Source: Spirochaetota bacterium (GTDB taxonomy: Bacteria; Spirochaetota; Brachyspiria; Brachyspirales; JACRPF01). Taken from it: a DNA stretch of 64,000 nt. Under the pieces are notes generated by a model. It was not told the origin of the DNA. It did no database searches and worked only from the letters and a program-made list of their open reading frames with translations. Location of the stretch: positions 310,001-374,000 of the forward strand of contig JACRPF010000005.1 in NCBI GenBank assembly GCA_016214035.1, read 5' to 3'. Position numbers and translations under genes: made by a program. Shown here piece after piece: positions 16,693 through 26,240 of the stretch (positions are counted from its first letter, which is position 1; every line of letters begins with the position of its first letter).

Positions 16693-18237
16693 ATGAAAGA
16701 CCATCTCGCCGCCGGCACAAATCCTGCAACGGAGCTCCGGCGCCGGTATATACTCGCATTAAGCCTCATCGCGCTGGTAAGTATAATAAGCCAGACGGTA
16801 ATCCAGTGCACTATCATCCGCAGAAACGACGACGGCCGTGTGGTGAACATCGCGGGGCGGCAGCGCATGCTCAGTCAGAAGCTGACAAAATCAGCCATGG
16901 GTATTGTCAGCGCTGCGCCGGAAGGCCGGCGGACATATCTTGCCGAATTGAAAGAAACCGCACGGCTCATACAGCTTTCTCACCACGGGCTGATTCACGG
17001 GGACAAAGCTATCGGCATTTCCGGAGACAACAGCAGTGCGATAGCAGAAAAATACCGCCGCATCGAGCCGTATCTGCTGGCGATGCTCGACGCGGTGACC
17101 AATCTCGTCGATAAAGCCGAGCGCTCCGCCGGCGCCGAAACGCTTCACGCCGCGGCCGCACCGATACTCGACTATGAAGCGCAGTTTCTTGTTGGCATGG
17201 ATGAAATTACCTTCATGTATGATAGCGAGGCGCGCGCGAGGATAGATGTCATACGGGCTGCAGAATACGCGCTGCTGCTGCTGACACTGCTCCTGCTGGC
17301 GCTCGAGGCCCGATTCATTTTTATCCCCACGGAACGGCAGATAGCCGTGTATTTCCGCGAATATACCGAGACGGTTAAAACGCTCAATGATGATATTAAA
17401 CGTCATATATCGCTCGAGGAAGGAAATAAGAAGATAGTCGACGCCTCGCGAAAATCCATCGAACGGGCAAAGATTTTGCAGCGGTGGATGATAACGCAGG
17501 ATCTGCCGATGCCCGATGGGTACGACATTGCCGCCATGTATATACCGTCTGAGAACCTGAGCGGCGACATGTTCATTGTCCGTGAACAGAACGGCAGACT
17601 CGCGGTCATACTCGCGGACTGTACCGGGCACGGCATCGCCGCGTCCATGAGCGCAAATCTTGTCTGGCGTTATATATACCGCTTCGAACATATGCTCCAT
17701 GATGACGTTCCGGCGCCCGGGACGTTTCTCGAGAACATCAATGAAAAACTCTGTGAAAGCCCGAATGACGAGTTCGGGTATCCGACGATGTTCGTCGCCG
17801 TCATCGATACCGGTAAGCGGAAAGCATGGCTTGCCAATGCGGGAGGTGTTCCTCCCTTCTATTTCAACGGGCAGACGATAAAATCCTATTATCAGCCGCA
17901 CGGGCTTCTACTCGGGTTAAAGCCGGACTCGCGGTATCTGGTTACCGAACTTGTCCTTGAAGAGAATGATACGCTCTTTTTCGTGTCCGACGGCCTGCTT
18001 GAGGAGCAGTTTCACGGCGAAGGGACGGCGGATGCGGACAGTGAAAAACTGCTTGGTGAGGTTTTGCGCGACTATCCCGACCGGGGGTATCTTGAAAATC
18101 TCAACTATCTGTTTATGAAACTGTCGAACCGCGATCGCATCGGGCCGCTCTTTGATGACACAACCATGGTGCTGGTAAAAGCGGTGCCGTTCAGAAACGG
18201 GGAAGCGCATGCCCCGCGCGCAACGATTTTTCTCTAG
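16693..18237 (+). CDS. Membrane PP2C/SpoIIE phosphatase with PilJ-type sensor domain
   Basis: 514 aa. The first helix (about 20-40) is followed by NIAGRQRMLSQKLTKSAMG, the signature of the PilJ/NIT-like type IV sensor domain (about 50-180). A second helix (about 195-215) leads through a coiled coil to a SpoIIE/PP2C phosphatase domain (about 280-505) with metal-binding Asp residues in VILADCTGHGIAASM and FFVSDGLLEE. Such proteins usually dephosphorylate anti-sigma-factor antagonists in a partner-switching cascade. No anti-sigma or antagonist gene is adjacent. The ATG at 16693 follows GGGGGACGG. Confidence 0.85.
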   Translation: MKDHLAAGTNPATELRRRYILALSLIALVSIISQTVIQCTIIRRNDDGRVVNIAGRQRMLSQKLTKSAMGIVSAAPEGRRTYLAELKETARLIQLSHHGLIHGDKAIGISGDNSSAIAEKYRRIEPYLLAMLDAVTNLVDKAERSAGAETLHAAAAPILDYEAQFLVGMDEITFMYDSEARARIDVIRAAEYALLLLTLLLLALEARFIFIPTERQIAVYFREYTETVKTLNDDIKRHISLEEGNKKIVDASRKSIERAKILQRWMITQDLPMPDGYDIAAMYIPSENLSGDMFIVREQNGRLAVILADCTGHGIAASMSANLVWRYIYRFEHMLHDDVPAPGTFLENINEKLCESPNDEFGYPTMFVAVIDTGKRKAWLANAGGVPPFYFNGQTIKSYYQPHGLLLGLKPDSRYLVTELVLEENDTLFFVSDGLLEEQFHGEGTADADSEKLLGEVLRDYPDRGYLENLNYLFMKLSNRDRIGPLFDDTTMVLVKAVPFRNGEAHAPRATIFL

Positions 18238-18245
18238 CCCGCTGC

Positions 18246-19151
18246 TCAGTAGACCACGTTGACGGCGTTTCTTCCCGCCTTCTTAGACAGATACAGCGCC
18301 TTGTCGGCTTTCTGCACGAGCTCCCTCCCTGAAACGATCTTTCTGTCCCAGCCGGCAACGCCGATGCTCAGCGTCACCCGGATGATGTGTTCATTGTAGC
18401 GGAATCTGGTTCGCTCCACCAGCTCACGGAGCCGCTCGCCTAAACGCCGGCCGCCCTCGACATCGCTGATAGGCGCGATGACGGCAAACTCGTCGCCGCC
18501 GTACCGCGCAACGATGTTCACTTTGCGCGTGTTCTTGCGGATCAGGTTTGCCGTTTTCATGAGCACCGTGTCTCCGGCGTCGTGTCCGTATGTATCGTTT
18601 ATTTTTTTGAAATAGTCCACGTCTATCATAAGGAGTGTCAGCATGCCGCCGTAGCGGCGTACGCGCTCGATCTGCGTTTCGAGCGTTACCTTGAGGAATT
18701 TCTGGTTATACATCCCCGTCAGTCCGTCGCGCGAGACCTCCTGTTTCAGCTCATGCGCCTTGAGGTTCACATCGGCAATCTCTTTCTGCAGCACGCGCAT
18801 GATGTCGCCGTAGGTGACGATGCCGATGAGCGTTTTCTTGTCGCACACGGGGAGCCTGCGGATACGACGGTCTATCATGACCTGCAGCGCCTCGGTTATC
18901 TCACTGCGCGGATCGGCGGTGACGAGCGGCGATTTCATCACCGCGGCTGCGGGACGGTTCATGACATCGGGTCCGTGCTCCGCGATGGCGTTCACGATGT
19001 CCCGCTCGGTGACGATGCCCACCGGCATTTTACTTTTGACGATCACCACCGACCCTATCCGGTGCTGTTCCATGATGCGGCATATCTCGAGCAGTGTGGT
19101 TTTCATGGAAGTCTGGAATACGTTGCCGCTCATGACCGATCGTATGTGCAT
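18246..19151 (-). CDS. CBS-pair diguanylate cyclase
   Basis: 301 aa, cytoplasmic. Two CBS motifs (about residues 5-60 and 70-125) form a Bateman module, likely binding an adenine nucleotide. They are followed by a GGDEF domain (about 150-298) with RDGLTGMYN, LMIDVDYFKKINDTYGHDAG and the intact active site RYGGDEFAVIA, so it should make cyclic di-GMP from GTP. The product-inhibition site just before it is RKVN rather than RxxD, suggesting weak or no feedback. The start at 19151 follows GAGGA. It converges on the PilJ/SpoIIE gene. Confidence 0.87.
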   Translation of the reverse strand: MHIRSVMSGNVFQTSMKTTLLEICRIMEQHRIGSVVIVKSKMPVGIVTERDIVNAIAEHGPDVMNRPAAAVMKSPLVTADPRSEITEALQVMIDRRIRRLPVCDKKTLIGIVTYGDIMRVLQKEIADVNLKAHELKQEVSRDGLTGMYNQKFLKVTLETQIERVRRYGGMLTLLMIDVDYFKKINDTYGHDAGDTVLMKTANLIRKNTRKVNIVARYGGDEFAVIAPISDVEGGRRLGERLRELVERTRFRYNEHIIRVTLSIGVAGWDRKIVSGRELVQKADKALYLSKKAGRNAVNVVY

Positions 19152-19204
19152 GCCGTGTCCTCGTGCGTTTGATACGGGAGAGTATATTCCGCGCGGTGAT
19201 ATAT

Positions 19205-20110
19205 TCAAGTGCGTCGGCGGCGCCGGTGCTCCGTCCGGTACTGCATCGGTGTTCTGTTGCAGAGCGCCTTGAACGTTGTTGCAAAGTGCTGACTTGACGA
19301 AAAGTGCAGTTCATACGCGATATCGGTTACGTTCATCGGGCCATCGCGGAGAAGATACATAGCCGCTTCGACGCGTCTGCGCAACAGATAGTCTTTCGGC
19401 GAAACACCCGTTTCATGCTTGAACCGGTGGCCGAGGACGGATACCGAGAGTTTCGCATGTCGGGCGATGTCTTTGACGGTCAATGGTTCGCGGATATGCG
19501 CCTCGATAAAGTGCTGAGCGGCGATAATATGCGGTGTGCCTGATTTTTTTCGTGACGATCTCGCGTTCTCTGCAAGCGAAAGCAGCAGGTCCATAAAGAG
19601 TGTCTGCAGTTTCAATTTCCGGAATGCGGGAAGCAGCGTCCTGTTTTCGTAAACATCGAGAATGCGGTCAAAGTCGCGCTGTGCTGAACGCGGCGCACTG
19701 AACAGCCGCGGGAACGCCGCAACAGCCTTTCGAAGCCGTTCGGCCGGTACACTGTATCCGAGAAAATCACCGCGGTGCGATTTAATATCGATGAAAAGAT
19801 AATAGCCGGTGCGTTTCTCCTCAAAGAGCCCGCCGTGATGCGTTTCGTTCGGACGCACGGTGAGTATGTCTCCGGCATTCAGCGAATAGTGCCGTCCGCC
19901 CACGGTATACCGCTGCGAACCCTCGGCGATATAATGCAATTCAATCTCGCTTCCATTGTTGCGGTGTGCGGGAACCGCATCGCTTGCTTTATGGTTTTCA
20001 ACGCGGACCAGATGTATGATATTGTTGACGGCATTCGTTCCGTCGGGAAAATGATAATGACGGTACGCGTAACGCCCGCGCGGATCGTTGTAGCGGATAA
20101 TCGGCGACAT
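19205..20110 (-). CDS. AraC-family transcriptional regulator
   Basis: 301 aa. An N-terminal cupin-like sensing domain (EIELHYIAEGSQRYTVGGRHY, then LTVRPNETHHGG) precedes two helix-turn-helix motifs of the AraC/XylS type in the last 100 residues (LTVKDIARHAKLSVSVLGHR and MNVTDIAYELHFSSSQHF, then PMQYR). Such regulators usually activate carbohydrate genes. It is divergent from the secreted glycosidase at 20233, the natural target. Two palindromes lie in the 122-base gap between them. Confidence 0.87.
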   Translation of the reverse strand: MSPIIRYNDPRGRYAYRHYHFPDGTNAVNNIIHLVRVENHKASDAVPAHRNNGSEIELHYIAEGSQRYTVGGRHYSLNAGDILTVRPNETHHGGLFEEKRTGYYLFIDIKSHRGDFLGYSVPAERLRKAVAAFPRLFSAPRSAQRDFDRILDVYENRTLLPAFRKLKLQTLFMDLLLSLAENARSSRKKSGTPHIIAAQHFIEAHIREPLTVKDIARHAKLSVSVLGHRFKHETGVSPKDYLLRRRVEAAMYLLRDGPMNVTDIAYELHFSSSQHFATTFKALCNRTPMQYRTEHRRRRRT

Positions 20111-20187
20111 ACGGGAAGCATATAGCGCCGCCGTGTATGTGTCAAATTCCGCAGACAGAAAGATGAACGCTTTATAAATGCGGCGCT

Positions 20188-20201
20188 ATACTATATAGTA
20201 T
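20188..20201. promoter_or_regulatory. Palindrome between the AraC regulator and the glycosidase
   Basis: ATACTATATAGTAT is a perfect 14-base palindrome. A second, ATGAT-N5-ATCAT, lies at 20205-20219. Their position in the divergent gap suggests regulator binding or overlapping -10 boxes; the TATAGTAT half also resembles a -10 region. Confidence 0.35.
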
Positions 20202-20232
20202 GACATGATTTATTATCATCGCGGGAGCTGCC

Positions 20233-22695
20233 ATGCGAATCGTACCACTGCTTCTTGCACTTATGAGCATTGCGGTGCATGCCGCTGAATACCGCCTGAT
20301 ACCGGTTTCCATGACGGATTTCTGGATAACGCCGGACACACCGTCGGTGCTGTCATTCAGAATATCGAACGGCGGCGGCGCGGATGCCATTCCCTGCGTC
20401 ATCAGAAATTACAGCGGTGATGAGACCGCGCGAATCAATGCGGTCATCGACGGGGATATCGCCCGCGTAGCGATAACGGTGCCGAAAGGATATTATGAAA
20501 TAGCAATACCCGGTTCGGGACAGACATTCGGTATCGGATCAGTAGCGACGTTTGCCGGACCGCGGGATACATTCTTCGGGATGGACTGCGGTCTTACATG
20601 GCAGACTCAGAAAAATATCTCACGTGACGCCGTGATGGCGATACTCAAGCGCATCGGCATAGCTCGCGTGCGTGAACGGTTCGGTATCCGTGATGTCGCA
20701 CCGCTACGCGATGTGTTCAAGCCGGAGGGAACTGCGGAGACTATAAGAAAAGCATACGGACACAACGGCATCAGAACGGTTGAGATGTTTCATGGCGGGG
20801 TATCCTGGATGGAGTCGAAGGGTGACCGGGATATCCCCGGTGATGTCATCGTCATGGCGGATGTGTGGCGCGCACTCGGCGCCCGCTGGGCGGACACGAC
20901 GGCGATGCTTGAGGTATGGAACGAGGTTGATGCGGCGTCGTACAGCGGCAACAAACCGGTGGACCAGTATGTGTCGCTCGTGAAAGCCATTCGGTATCTC
21001 TTTCAGCGGGAACAGAGCTCCATCCCGGTAAGCACCTGCGGATTCACCGGCGAATCGCTCAAACGCGACGATGAACGTGCGCTCACCGCGAATGATTTTG
21101 TCAGCGGCACCGAGATCTCCCGTACGGATCACCCGTTTCTCGATCTTGCCGGTGAAAACGGCCTTATGGAGAACGTCGATGTGTTCTCATTTCATTTTCA
21201 CAGTAAAGTGATGGATGATTACACCGCGCAGGGATATATCGATATCATATCCGCATATCGTTCATGGACGGCGAAGTACAGCAGGCCGTCGATACCGCTT
21301 GTCAACACGGAATCCGGCGTCAACTTCACCGTACCGAAAGGCGCATCACGGCCGGAACCGGAAGTAGACGATCGTACGGCCGCAGGTCATGTGTTTAAGA
21401 TCGTCGAGTCAAAAGCGTGCGGGCTTTCGGGGTACTATGCGTTTTACCTGCAGCATGTGCTGGAAGACGTGCGCTGCTGGGGGCTTCTTGACAGCGCGGG
21501 CACTCCGTTCCGTCCGTTCGTCGCCTATGCGAATGCGATTGCGATGCTTGCCAATGCCGAATATGCCGGTGAACTCGCCGACAGCGGGCTTGGCTGGACT
21601 CGTGTTTTTTTCAAGGCCAACGCCTCAGTCATTGTCGTGTATCGCCCTTCGGGAGCCGGAGTCACGGTAACGCTTCCGTTCACGGTACACGGAATTACCG
21701 GAATCGACGGCAGCGACAGAGCCGCGGGCGGTTCTGAGATATCGCTGAACGCAGGCATCACCTATCTTCACGTCGACACGGCGGATGTGAAAAAGCACAT
21801 CACGACGAATACCGCATCGTATCGCCTGTATCAGATGAGCCGCGGCGCCGACAGACCGGTACCAAAGCTTTCACCCATCGTCCTGCAGCGGCGCATTGTC
21901 GCCGGCCGTGAGATATTCTCCACGCCGAAAAACTATATCGTCTCTGAAGACGAATGCGCCGATATGCTCCTTGAGGTCCGTGTGAACAATCTGTCGGGAG
22001 ATCCGCAGAACGTTTCGCTCAGCGGATATGTGAAGTCGAACATGGCGAACGATGTATTTCAGACCGGCAGCATCGATGTCCCGCCGATGTCGTACCGTGA
22101 TGTGCAGTGGCGTGTGAATGCGGCACGGTATCTCACCGGAAACGAACCGCGCATATTCTATGTTGACGCAAAATGCCCCGGGACACCCGATGCGGTGCTC
22201 GCGGTGAAACTGCAGCGGGAGACAACGTTTGCCGATATGATGAAAACATATCCGAACACGGAACGGCTTCCCGTCGGTGAATCGTCACGATGGTCAACGG
22301 ATAAGCGTTATTTCAACTGGGCCGGCGGAGCGGTTATCGATCTGGTCTGCGGTCAGGGCGTGCGTTTTTCAATCGATTTCAGGAAGGACGGACACAAATG
22401 GATATTTCCGTTCTTCATACTCAAAGACAAAAGCTTCAGCGGCATACGCGGTCTTATCATTCGCGGCAGGGCGGAGCAGCCGGCGACGGTAATGATAAAC
22501 TTTCTGTCGGATTACGGAAAAACACTCGGTCATAAGGAGCCGATATTTCCGGCGGATAATAAATGGCATACGGTATTCGTTGCGCTCGATGATATAAAGG
22601 ACATCGATTCTGTCCGCCTCATGGAGATAGGCGGGCTCAGCATGTCGCTGACGAATACGTATCATATCAGCGATATGATGCTGGTGCTTCGCTGA
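20233..22695 (+). CDS. Secreted clan GH-A glycoside hydrolase-like protein
   Basis: 820 aa. A short signal peptide (MRIVPLLLALMSIAVHAA) leads to an N-terminal beta domain and a TIM-barrel (about 110-480). The acid/base candidate is Glu231 in EVWNEVD and the nucleophile candidate is Glu360 in NTESGVNF, placed at strands 4 and 7 as in clan GH-A (GH39/GH5-like). The C-terminal ~300 residues form further beta domains, the last resembling a carbohydrate-binding module. The substrate is unknown. A stand-alone gene behind CGGGAG, presumably controlled by the divergent AraC regulator. Confidence 0.72.
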   Translation: MRIVPLLLALMSIAVHAAEYRLIPVSMTDFWITPDTPSVLSFRISNGGGADAIPCVIRNYSGDETARINAVIDGDIARVAITVPKGYYEIAIPGSGQTFGIGSVATFAGPRDTFFGMDCGLTWQTQKNISRDAVMAILKRIGIARVRERFGIRDVAPLRDVFKPEGTAETIRKAYGHNGIRTVEMFHGGVSWMESKGDRDIPGDVIVMADVWRALGARWADTTAMLEVWNEVDAASYSGNKPVDQYVSLVKAIRYLFQREQSSIPVSTCGFTGESLKRDDERALTANDFVSGTEISRTDHPFLDLAGENGLMENVDVFSFHFHSKVMDDYTAQGYIDIISAYRSWTAKYSRPSIPLVNTESGVNFTVPKGASRPEPEVDDRTAAGHVFKIVESKACGLSGYYAFYLQHVLEDVRCWGLLDSAGTPFRPFVAYANAIAMLANAEYAGELADSGLGWTRVFFKANASVIVVYRPSGAGVTVTLPFTVHGITGIDGSDRAAGGSEISLNAGITYLHVDTADVKKHITTNTASYRLYQMSRGADRPVPKLSPIVLQRRIVAGREIFSTPKNYIVSEDECADMLLEVRVNNLSGDPQNVSLSGYVKSNMANDVFQTGSIDVPPMSYRDVQWRVNAARYLTGNEPRIFYVDAKCPGTPDAVLAVKLQRETTFADMMKTYPNTERLPVGESSRWSTDKRYFNWAGGAVIDLVCGQGVRFSIDFRKDGHKWIFPFFILKDKSFSGIRGLIIRGRAEQPATVMINFLSDYGKTLGHKEPIFPADNKWHTVFVALDDIKDIDSVRLMEIGGLSMSLTNTYHISDMMLVLR

Positions 22696-22698
22696 GCG

Positions 22699-24333
22699 TC
22701 AGTGCGTTTTAACCGTTCTCTTTACCGGATAGAGGAAACGCTTGATTTTCTGGGACGGTGTTTTTTCAAACGGTTCATGCTGCAGTTTTACCTTGACCAG
22801 ACGGCTGAAACCGGCGAGTCGTGCGTTTGCCGCATGCCGTATCGCATCGAGTATGTCTTCGGCGTCTTCTATCCGGTCCTGTACCGCGGCGCCGAGCCGT
22901 TCGATAATCTCTGATTTCAGATGCACGAGTGCGGTGAGTCCGCCGCCGTCCTTATAGACGAGTGATTCAACGACATGTTCATGCGCATTGAGGAGCGATT
23001 CTATTTCCTCCGGGTATATATTTTCCCCCGATGAACCCACAATCATCGCTTTGAGACGTCCGCGGATAAACAGTCTCTTTCTGCTGTCGAAATGTCCGAG
23101 ATCTCCCGTGCGGAACCAGCCGTCGGTTGTGAACACCTCTTTGGTTTTTTCCGGTTCACGGTAATATCCGAGCATGACATTCTCGCCGCGGGCCTGAATC
23201 TCTCCGTCGCCGGTGACAGGGTCGGGGTCGGCGATACGCAGTGATACGCCGTGAAGTGCGGGGCCGGTCGAGGATAACGTCGTATGGAACGGTGCGCAGC
23301 CGGCGATGAGCGGTGCCGTTTCAGTGAGCCCGTAGCCGATGGCGTACGGGAAACGCGCGTCGATAAGGAACTGTTCCACCTCGGGATCGAGTCCCGCGCC
23401 GCCGATGCCGAAGAAACGGATGCGTCCGCCGAATGTCTTTTTCAATTTCATTCCGGCGAGACGGTGCAGGAGCGGCCTGAGCCATACGTGTTTATACAGT
23501 TTTATCGCCTCAAGCGCGGGCTTGATGCTCCCGCGGTATATTTTTTCCATGATGAGCGGAACGGTGACCATAACACTGGGTTTCAGCGTCGCAAGCGCGG
23601 GCAGGAGCACGGATGCAGACGGCGGTTTTTCCATATACGAGATGAACGAACCCTGCATTATCGGCGCGAGCATACCTATGGTGCATTCATACGTGTGCGC
23701 GAGCGGCAGCACAGACAGAAAATAATCGTTCCTGCGCAGATGTATTATGGAGCGCGTTGCCCACGCATCCCACACGAGATTACGGTGCGTGAGCATGACG
23801 CCTTTGGAATGGCCGGTAGTGCCCGAGGTATAGAGAATGACGGCAAGACTGTCCTCTTTCAGCGGCGGAAGCTCTTTCATGAGCCTTTTTTCATGGTCAT
23901 CGGCACAGCTTGATTGCGGATTGATATTGAAAAACAATGTTTCTATCGGGATGATCTCGGGGAGTGCAGCATGCTCAAGCTTCGTGCGCATCTTTTCAGA
24001 AAGTACTACCGCTTTGCATCCGGCATGCGCGACAATGTTGACGATCTGATCGCGGCTGAAATCGGTGAGTATCGGCATCCCCACGAACCCGCCGGCGGTT
24101 ATCCCGAAATATGCCGCAGCCCATTCCGGACGGTTTTCTGAAATTATCGCGACACGGTCACCGGGTCTGATGCCCCGTGCACGCAGCACAGCGGCGAACG
24201 CGGCAGCGGCACGGCCGAGCGCGGCGTAGGTGACCGGTTGTTTTTCAAAAAAAGCGACCGCGGGGAGTTTATTGTAACGCAGGGAACTTTGAATCAGGAC
24301 ATCTCTGAGTGTGAACGAGCGCAGTTGATACAT
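22699..24333 (-). CDS. AMP-forming long-chain acyl-CoA synthetase
   Basis: About 544 aa. The adenylate-forming signatures are present: phosphate-binding loop YTSGTTGHSKGVMLTHRN, GYGLTETAPLIAG, GWFRTGDLGHFD, and the C-terminal hinge and Lys region GENIYPEEIESLL...PSQKIKRF. It should activate a fatty or aromatic acid to acyl-CoA via acyl-AMP, at the membrane face. The start is uncertain: I prefer ATG 24333, since the GTG at 24366 has no ribosome site. It converges on the glycosidase with three bases between stops. No other lipid gene is adjacent. Confidence 0.88.
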   Translation of the reverse strand: MYQLRSFTLRDVLIQSSLRYNKLPAVAFFEKQPVTYAALGRAAAAFAAVLRARGIRPGDRVAIISENRPEWAAAYFGITAGGFVGMPILTDFSRDQIVNIVAHAGCKAVVLSEKMRTKLEHAALPEIIPIETLFFNINPQSSCADDHEKRLMKELPPLKEDSLAVILYTSGTTGHSKGVMLTHRNLVWDAWATRSIIHLRRNDYFLSVLPLAHTYECTIGMLAPIMQGSFISYMEKPPSASVLLPALATLKPSVMVTVPLIMEKIYRGSIKPALEAIKLYKHVWLRPLLHRLAGMKLKKTFGGRIRFFGIGGAGLDPEVEQFLIDARFPYAIGYGLTETAPLIAGCAPFHTTLSSTGPALHGVSLRIADPDPVTGDGEIQARGENVMLGYYREPEKTKEVFTTDGWFRTGDLGHFDSRKRLFIRGRLKAMIVGSSGENIYPEEIESLLNAHEHVVESLVYKDGGGLTALVHLKSEIIERLGAAVQDRIEDAEDILDAIRHAANARLAGFSRLVKVKLQHEPFEKTPSQKIKRFLYPVKRTVKTH

Positions 24334-24496
24334 GTCGCATCCGTAGACAGAATATTTTGAAAGCACGGAAAGTAGCGGAAGTGTATTTTGGTGATATCTG
24401 ACGGAAAATTATCTCTTATGAAAGATATGAAAAAAACGCGTTACGTCAATCCGAGATTACGAAATATATGCTCAAATAAGCATTAATCGGGCAACG

Positions 24497-25495
24497 CTAT
24501 GCGACGTGATGGAACATACGTACGATGATGTATGCAAGTGCCGACATTCCCGCTGCGCACGGTATGGTGAGCACCCAGGCCCAGAGAAGCTGCCCGGCAA
24601 CTGTCCACTTTACTGCAGACAGGCGTTTGAGCATGCCGATACCCATGATGGAGCCGGTGATGGTATGCGTAGTGCTGACCGGTATCCCGAACGATGTCGA
24701 TATGAACAGTGTTACCGACGCTCCGAGTTCGGCGCAGAAACCGTCGACAGGGCGCAGTTTGGTGACTTTATGCCCCATCGTCTTTACAATGCGCCAGCCG
24801 CCGAACATGGTGCCCAGGCCGATGGCGGTATAACATGAAAAGATAACCCATTTCGGTATCGTGTCATTTGCACCCATCATGCCGGAACCGATGAGAAGGC
24901 CCATGATGATACCGATGGTCTTCTGCGCGTCATTTCCGCCGTGGCCGATGCTGTAGAACGCGGCGGATAATAGCTGCCCTTTCCGGAATACGCCGTCAAC
25001 CTGATGCAGTGAAAAATTATTCGCCAGCCGGTACACGAGCGCACCTATGCCGAGCCCGAGGACAAGACCGAGTATCGGGGCGACAAAAATGAACACTACC
25101 GTTTTGATGATACCGCCCCAGATGAGTACCGATGGACCGGCCTTCACCAGCGCCGCACCGATGAGCCCGCCCATGAGCGCGTGTGAGGAGCTTGATGGAA
25201 TGCCGAAGAACCAGGTAATCAGATTCCAAATGATGGCGCCTACAAGCGTGGCGAATATGATATTCGTGTCGATGATACCGACATCGACAATGCCCTTGCC
25301 CACCGTTTTTGCGACATGCAGACCGAAGATGAAGAGCGCGATGAAATTGAAAAAGCCCGCCCAGAGTACGGCGAGCTGCGGGGGCAGCACGCGCGTGGCG
25401 ACAACGGTGGCTATTGAATTTGCCGAGTCATGAAATCCATTGATAAAATCGAAAATAAGCGCGAATGCGATGAGAATGATGATGAACACTTCCAT
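24497..25495 (-). CDS. pit: PiT-family low-affinity phosphate transporter
   Basis: 332 aa, about ten transmembrane helices. Both PiT signature repeats are seen: FINGFHDSANSIATVVATRVL at the N-terminus and SIGHGGNDAQKTIGI in the middle. GIPVSTTHTITGSIMG near the end is the matching repeat. The protein imports metal-phosphate with protons or sodium. Its start is four bases after the stop of the DUF47 gene, the usual DUF47-pit operon. Confidence 0.93.
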   Translation of the reverse strand: MEVFIIILIAFALIFDFINGFHDSANSIATVVATRVLPPQLAVLWAGFFNFIALFIFGLHVAKTVGKGIVDVGIIDTNIIFATLVGAIIWNLITWFFGIPSSSSHALMGGLIGAALVKAGPSVLIWGGIIKTVVFIFVAPILGLVLGLGIGALVYRLANNFSLHQVDGVFRKGQLLSAAFYSIGHGGNDAQKTIGIIMGLLIGSGMMGANDTIPKWVIFSCYTAIGLGTMFGGWRIVKTMGHKVTKLRPVDGFCAELGASVTLFISTSFGIPVSTTHTITGSIMGIGMLKRLSAVKWTVAGQLLWAWVLTIPCAAGMSALAYIIVRMFHHVA

Positions 25496-25498
25496 GGA

Positions 25499-26125
25499 TC
25501 AGCCCTGTTTGACTAGAATGGAGCTGATGACGTTGACGACATCCTCGCAGATGTCGAGTGTCGTTTCAGCGCCTTCAAATATTTCCTTCCACTTAATAAG
25601 CTTGATCGCATCCTTGGACTTTTCCATATACTCGCCGATGACAGCATCTTTAAGCTGATCCGCCATGTTCTCAAGGCGGTTCACTTCCATGCAGGCTTCG
25701 TGTGTTATTTTTGAATTTTTCATCGAACGCAGTCCGCTTAACGCCTTGCCGAGCCAAATAGTCGCCTGGTCTATGTATTCAGCGAACTGCACGAGCGCTT
25801 TGTTCTTTTCTTTTATTTTATATACATGCATGCGCTTGGTGAGCGAATAGATGATGTCGACTACATCGTCAAGCTCCTGAGCAAGCTGAAGGATATCCTC
25901 GCGGTCGAACGGTGTGATGAAGCTGCGGTTCAGTCCGTTGATGATATCATGAGTTGTATTGTCGCATTCATGCTCTATATCGTGCATCTTGAGCACGTCA
26001 ATATCGCTGCAGGCGCCTTTCTCGGCGATTTCTTTGAAGAAAACGGCGGCCTTGCGCAGATGCTGCGCCTGTGCGTCATACATATCAAAAAATTTTACTT
26101 CTTTCGGCAGCAGACTGAAGCCCAT
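25499..26125 (-). CDS. DUF47 (PhoU-like) regulator of Pit transport
   Basis: 208 aa, all-helical, starting MGFSLLPKEVKFFDMYDAQA as in the DUF47/TIGR00153 family. It has acidic PhoU-type metal-binding motifs (HDIEHECDN, DREDILQLAQELDDVVD and NRLENMADQLKD). Family members are thought to control or chaperone the adjacent phosphate transporter. The ATG at 26125 follows GGAGGA. First gene of the two-gene pit operon. Confidence 0.9.
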   Translation of the reverse strand: MGFSLLPKEVKFFDMYDAQAQHLRKAAVFFKEIAEKGACSDIDVLKMHDIEHECDNTTHDIINGLNRSFITPFDREDILQLAQELDDVVDIIYSLTKRMHVYKIKEKNKALVQFAEYIDQATIWLGKALSGLRSMKNSKITHEACMEVNRLENMADQLKDAVIGEYMEKSKDAIKLIKWKEIFEGAETTLDICEDVVNVISSILVKQG

Positions 26126-26240
26126 GATGTCCTCCGGAATGAATAATTACTTAAACGGGTAACGTGAGCATTCTACAGTGTCGTCGGATATTGTCAAGGT
26201 TTTTCGGCATTATGGTCAGCGTTTTCCGCGAATACGAACG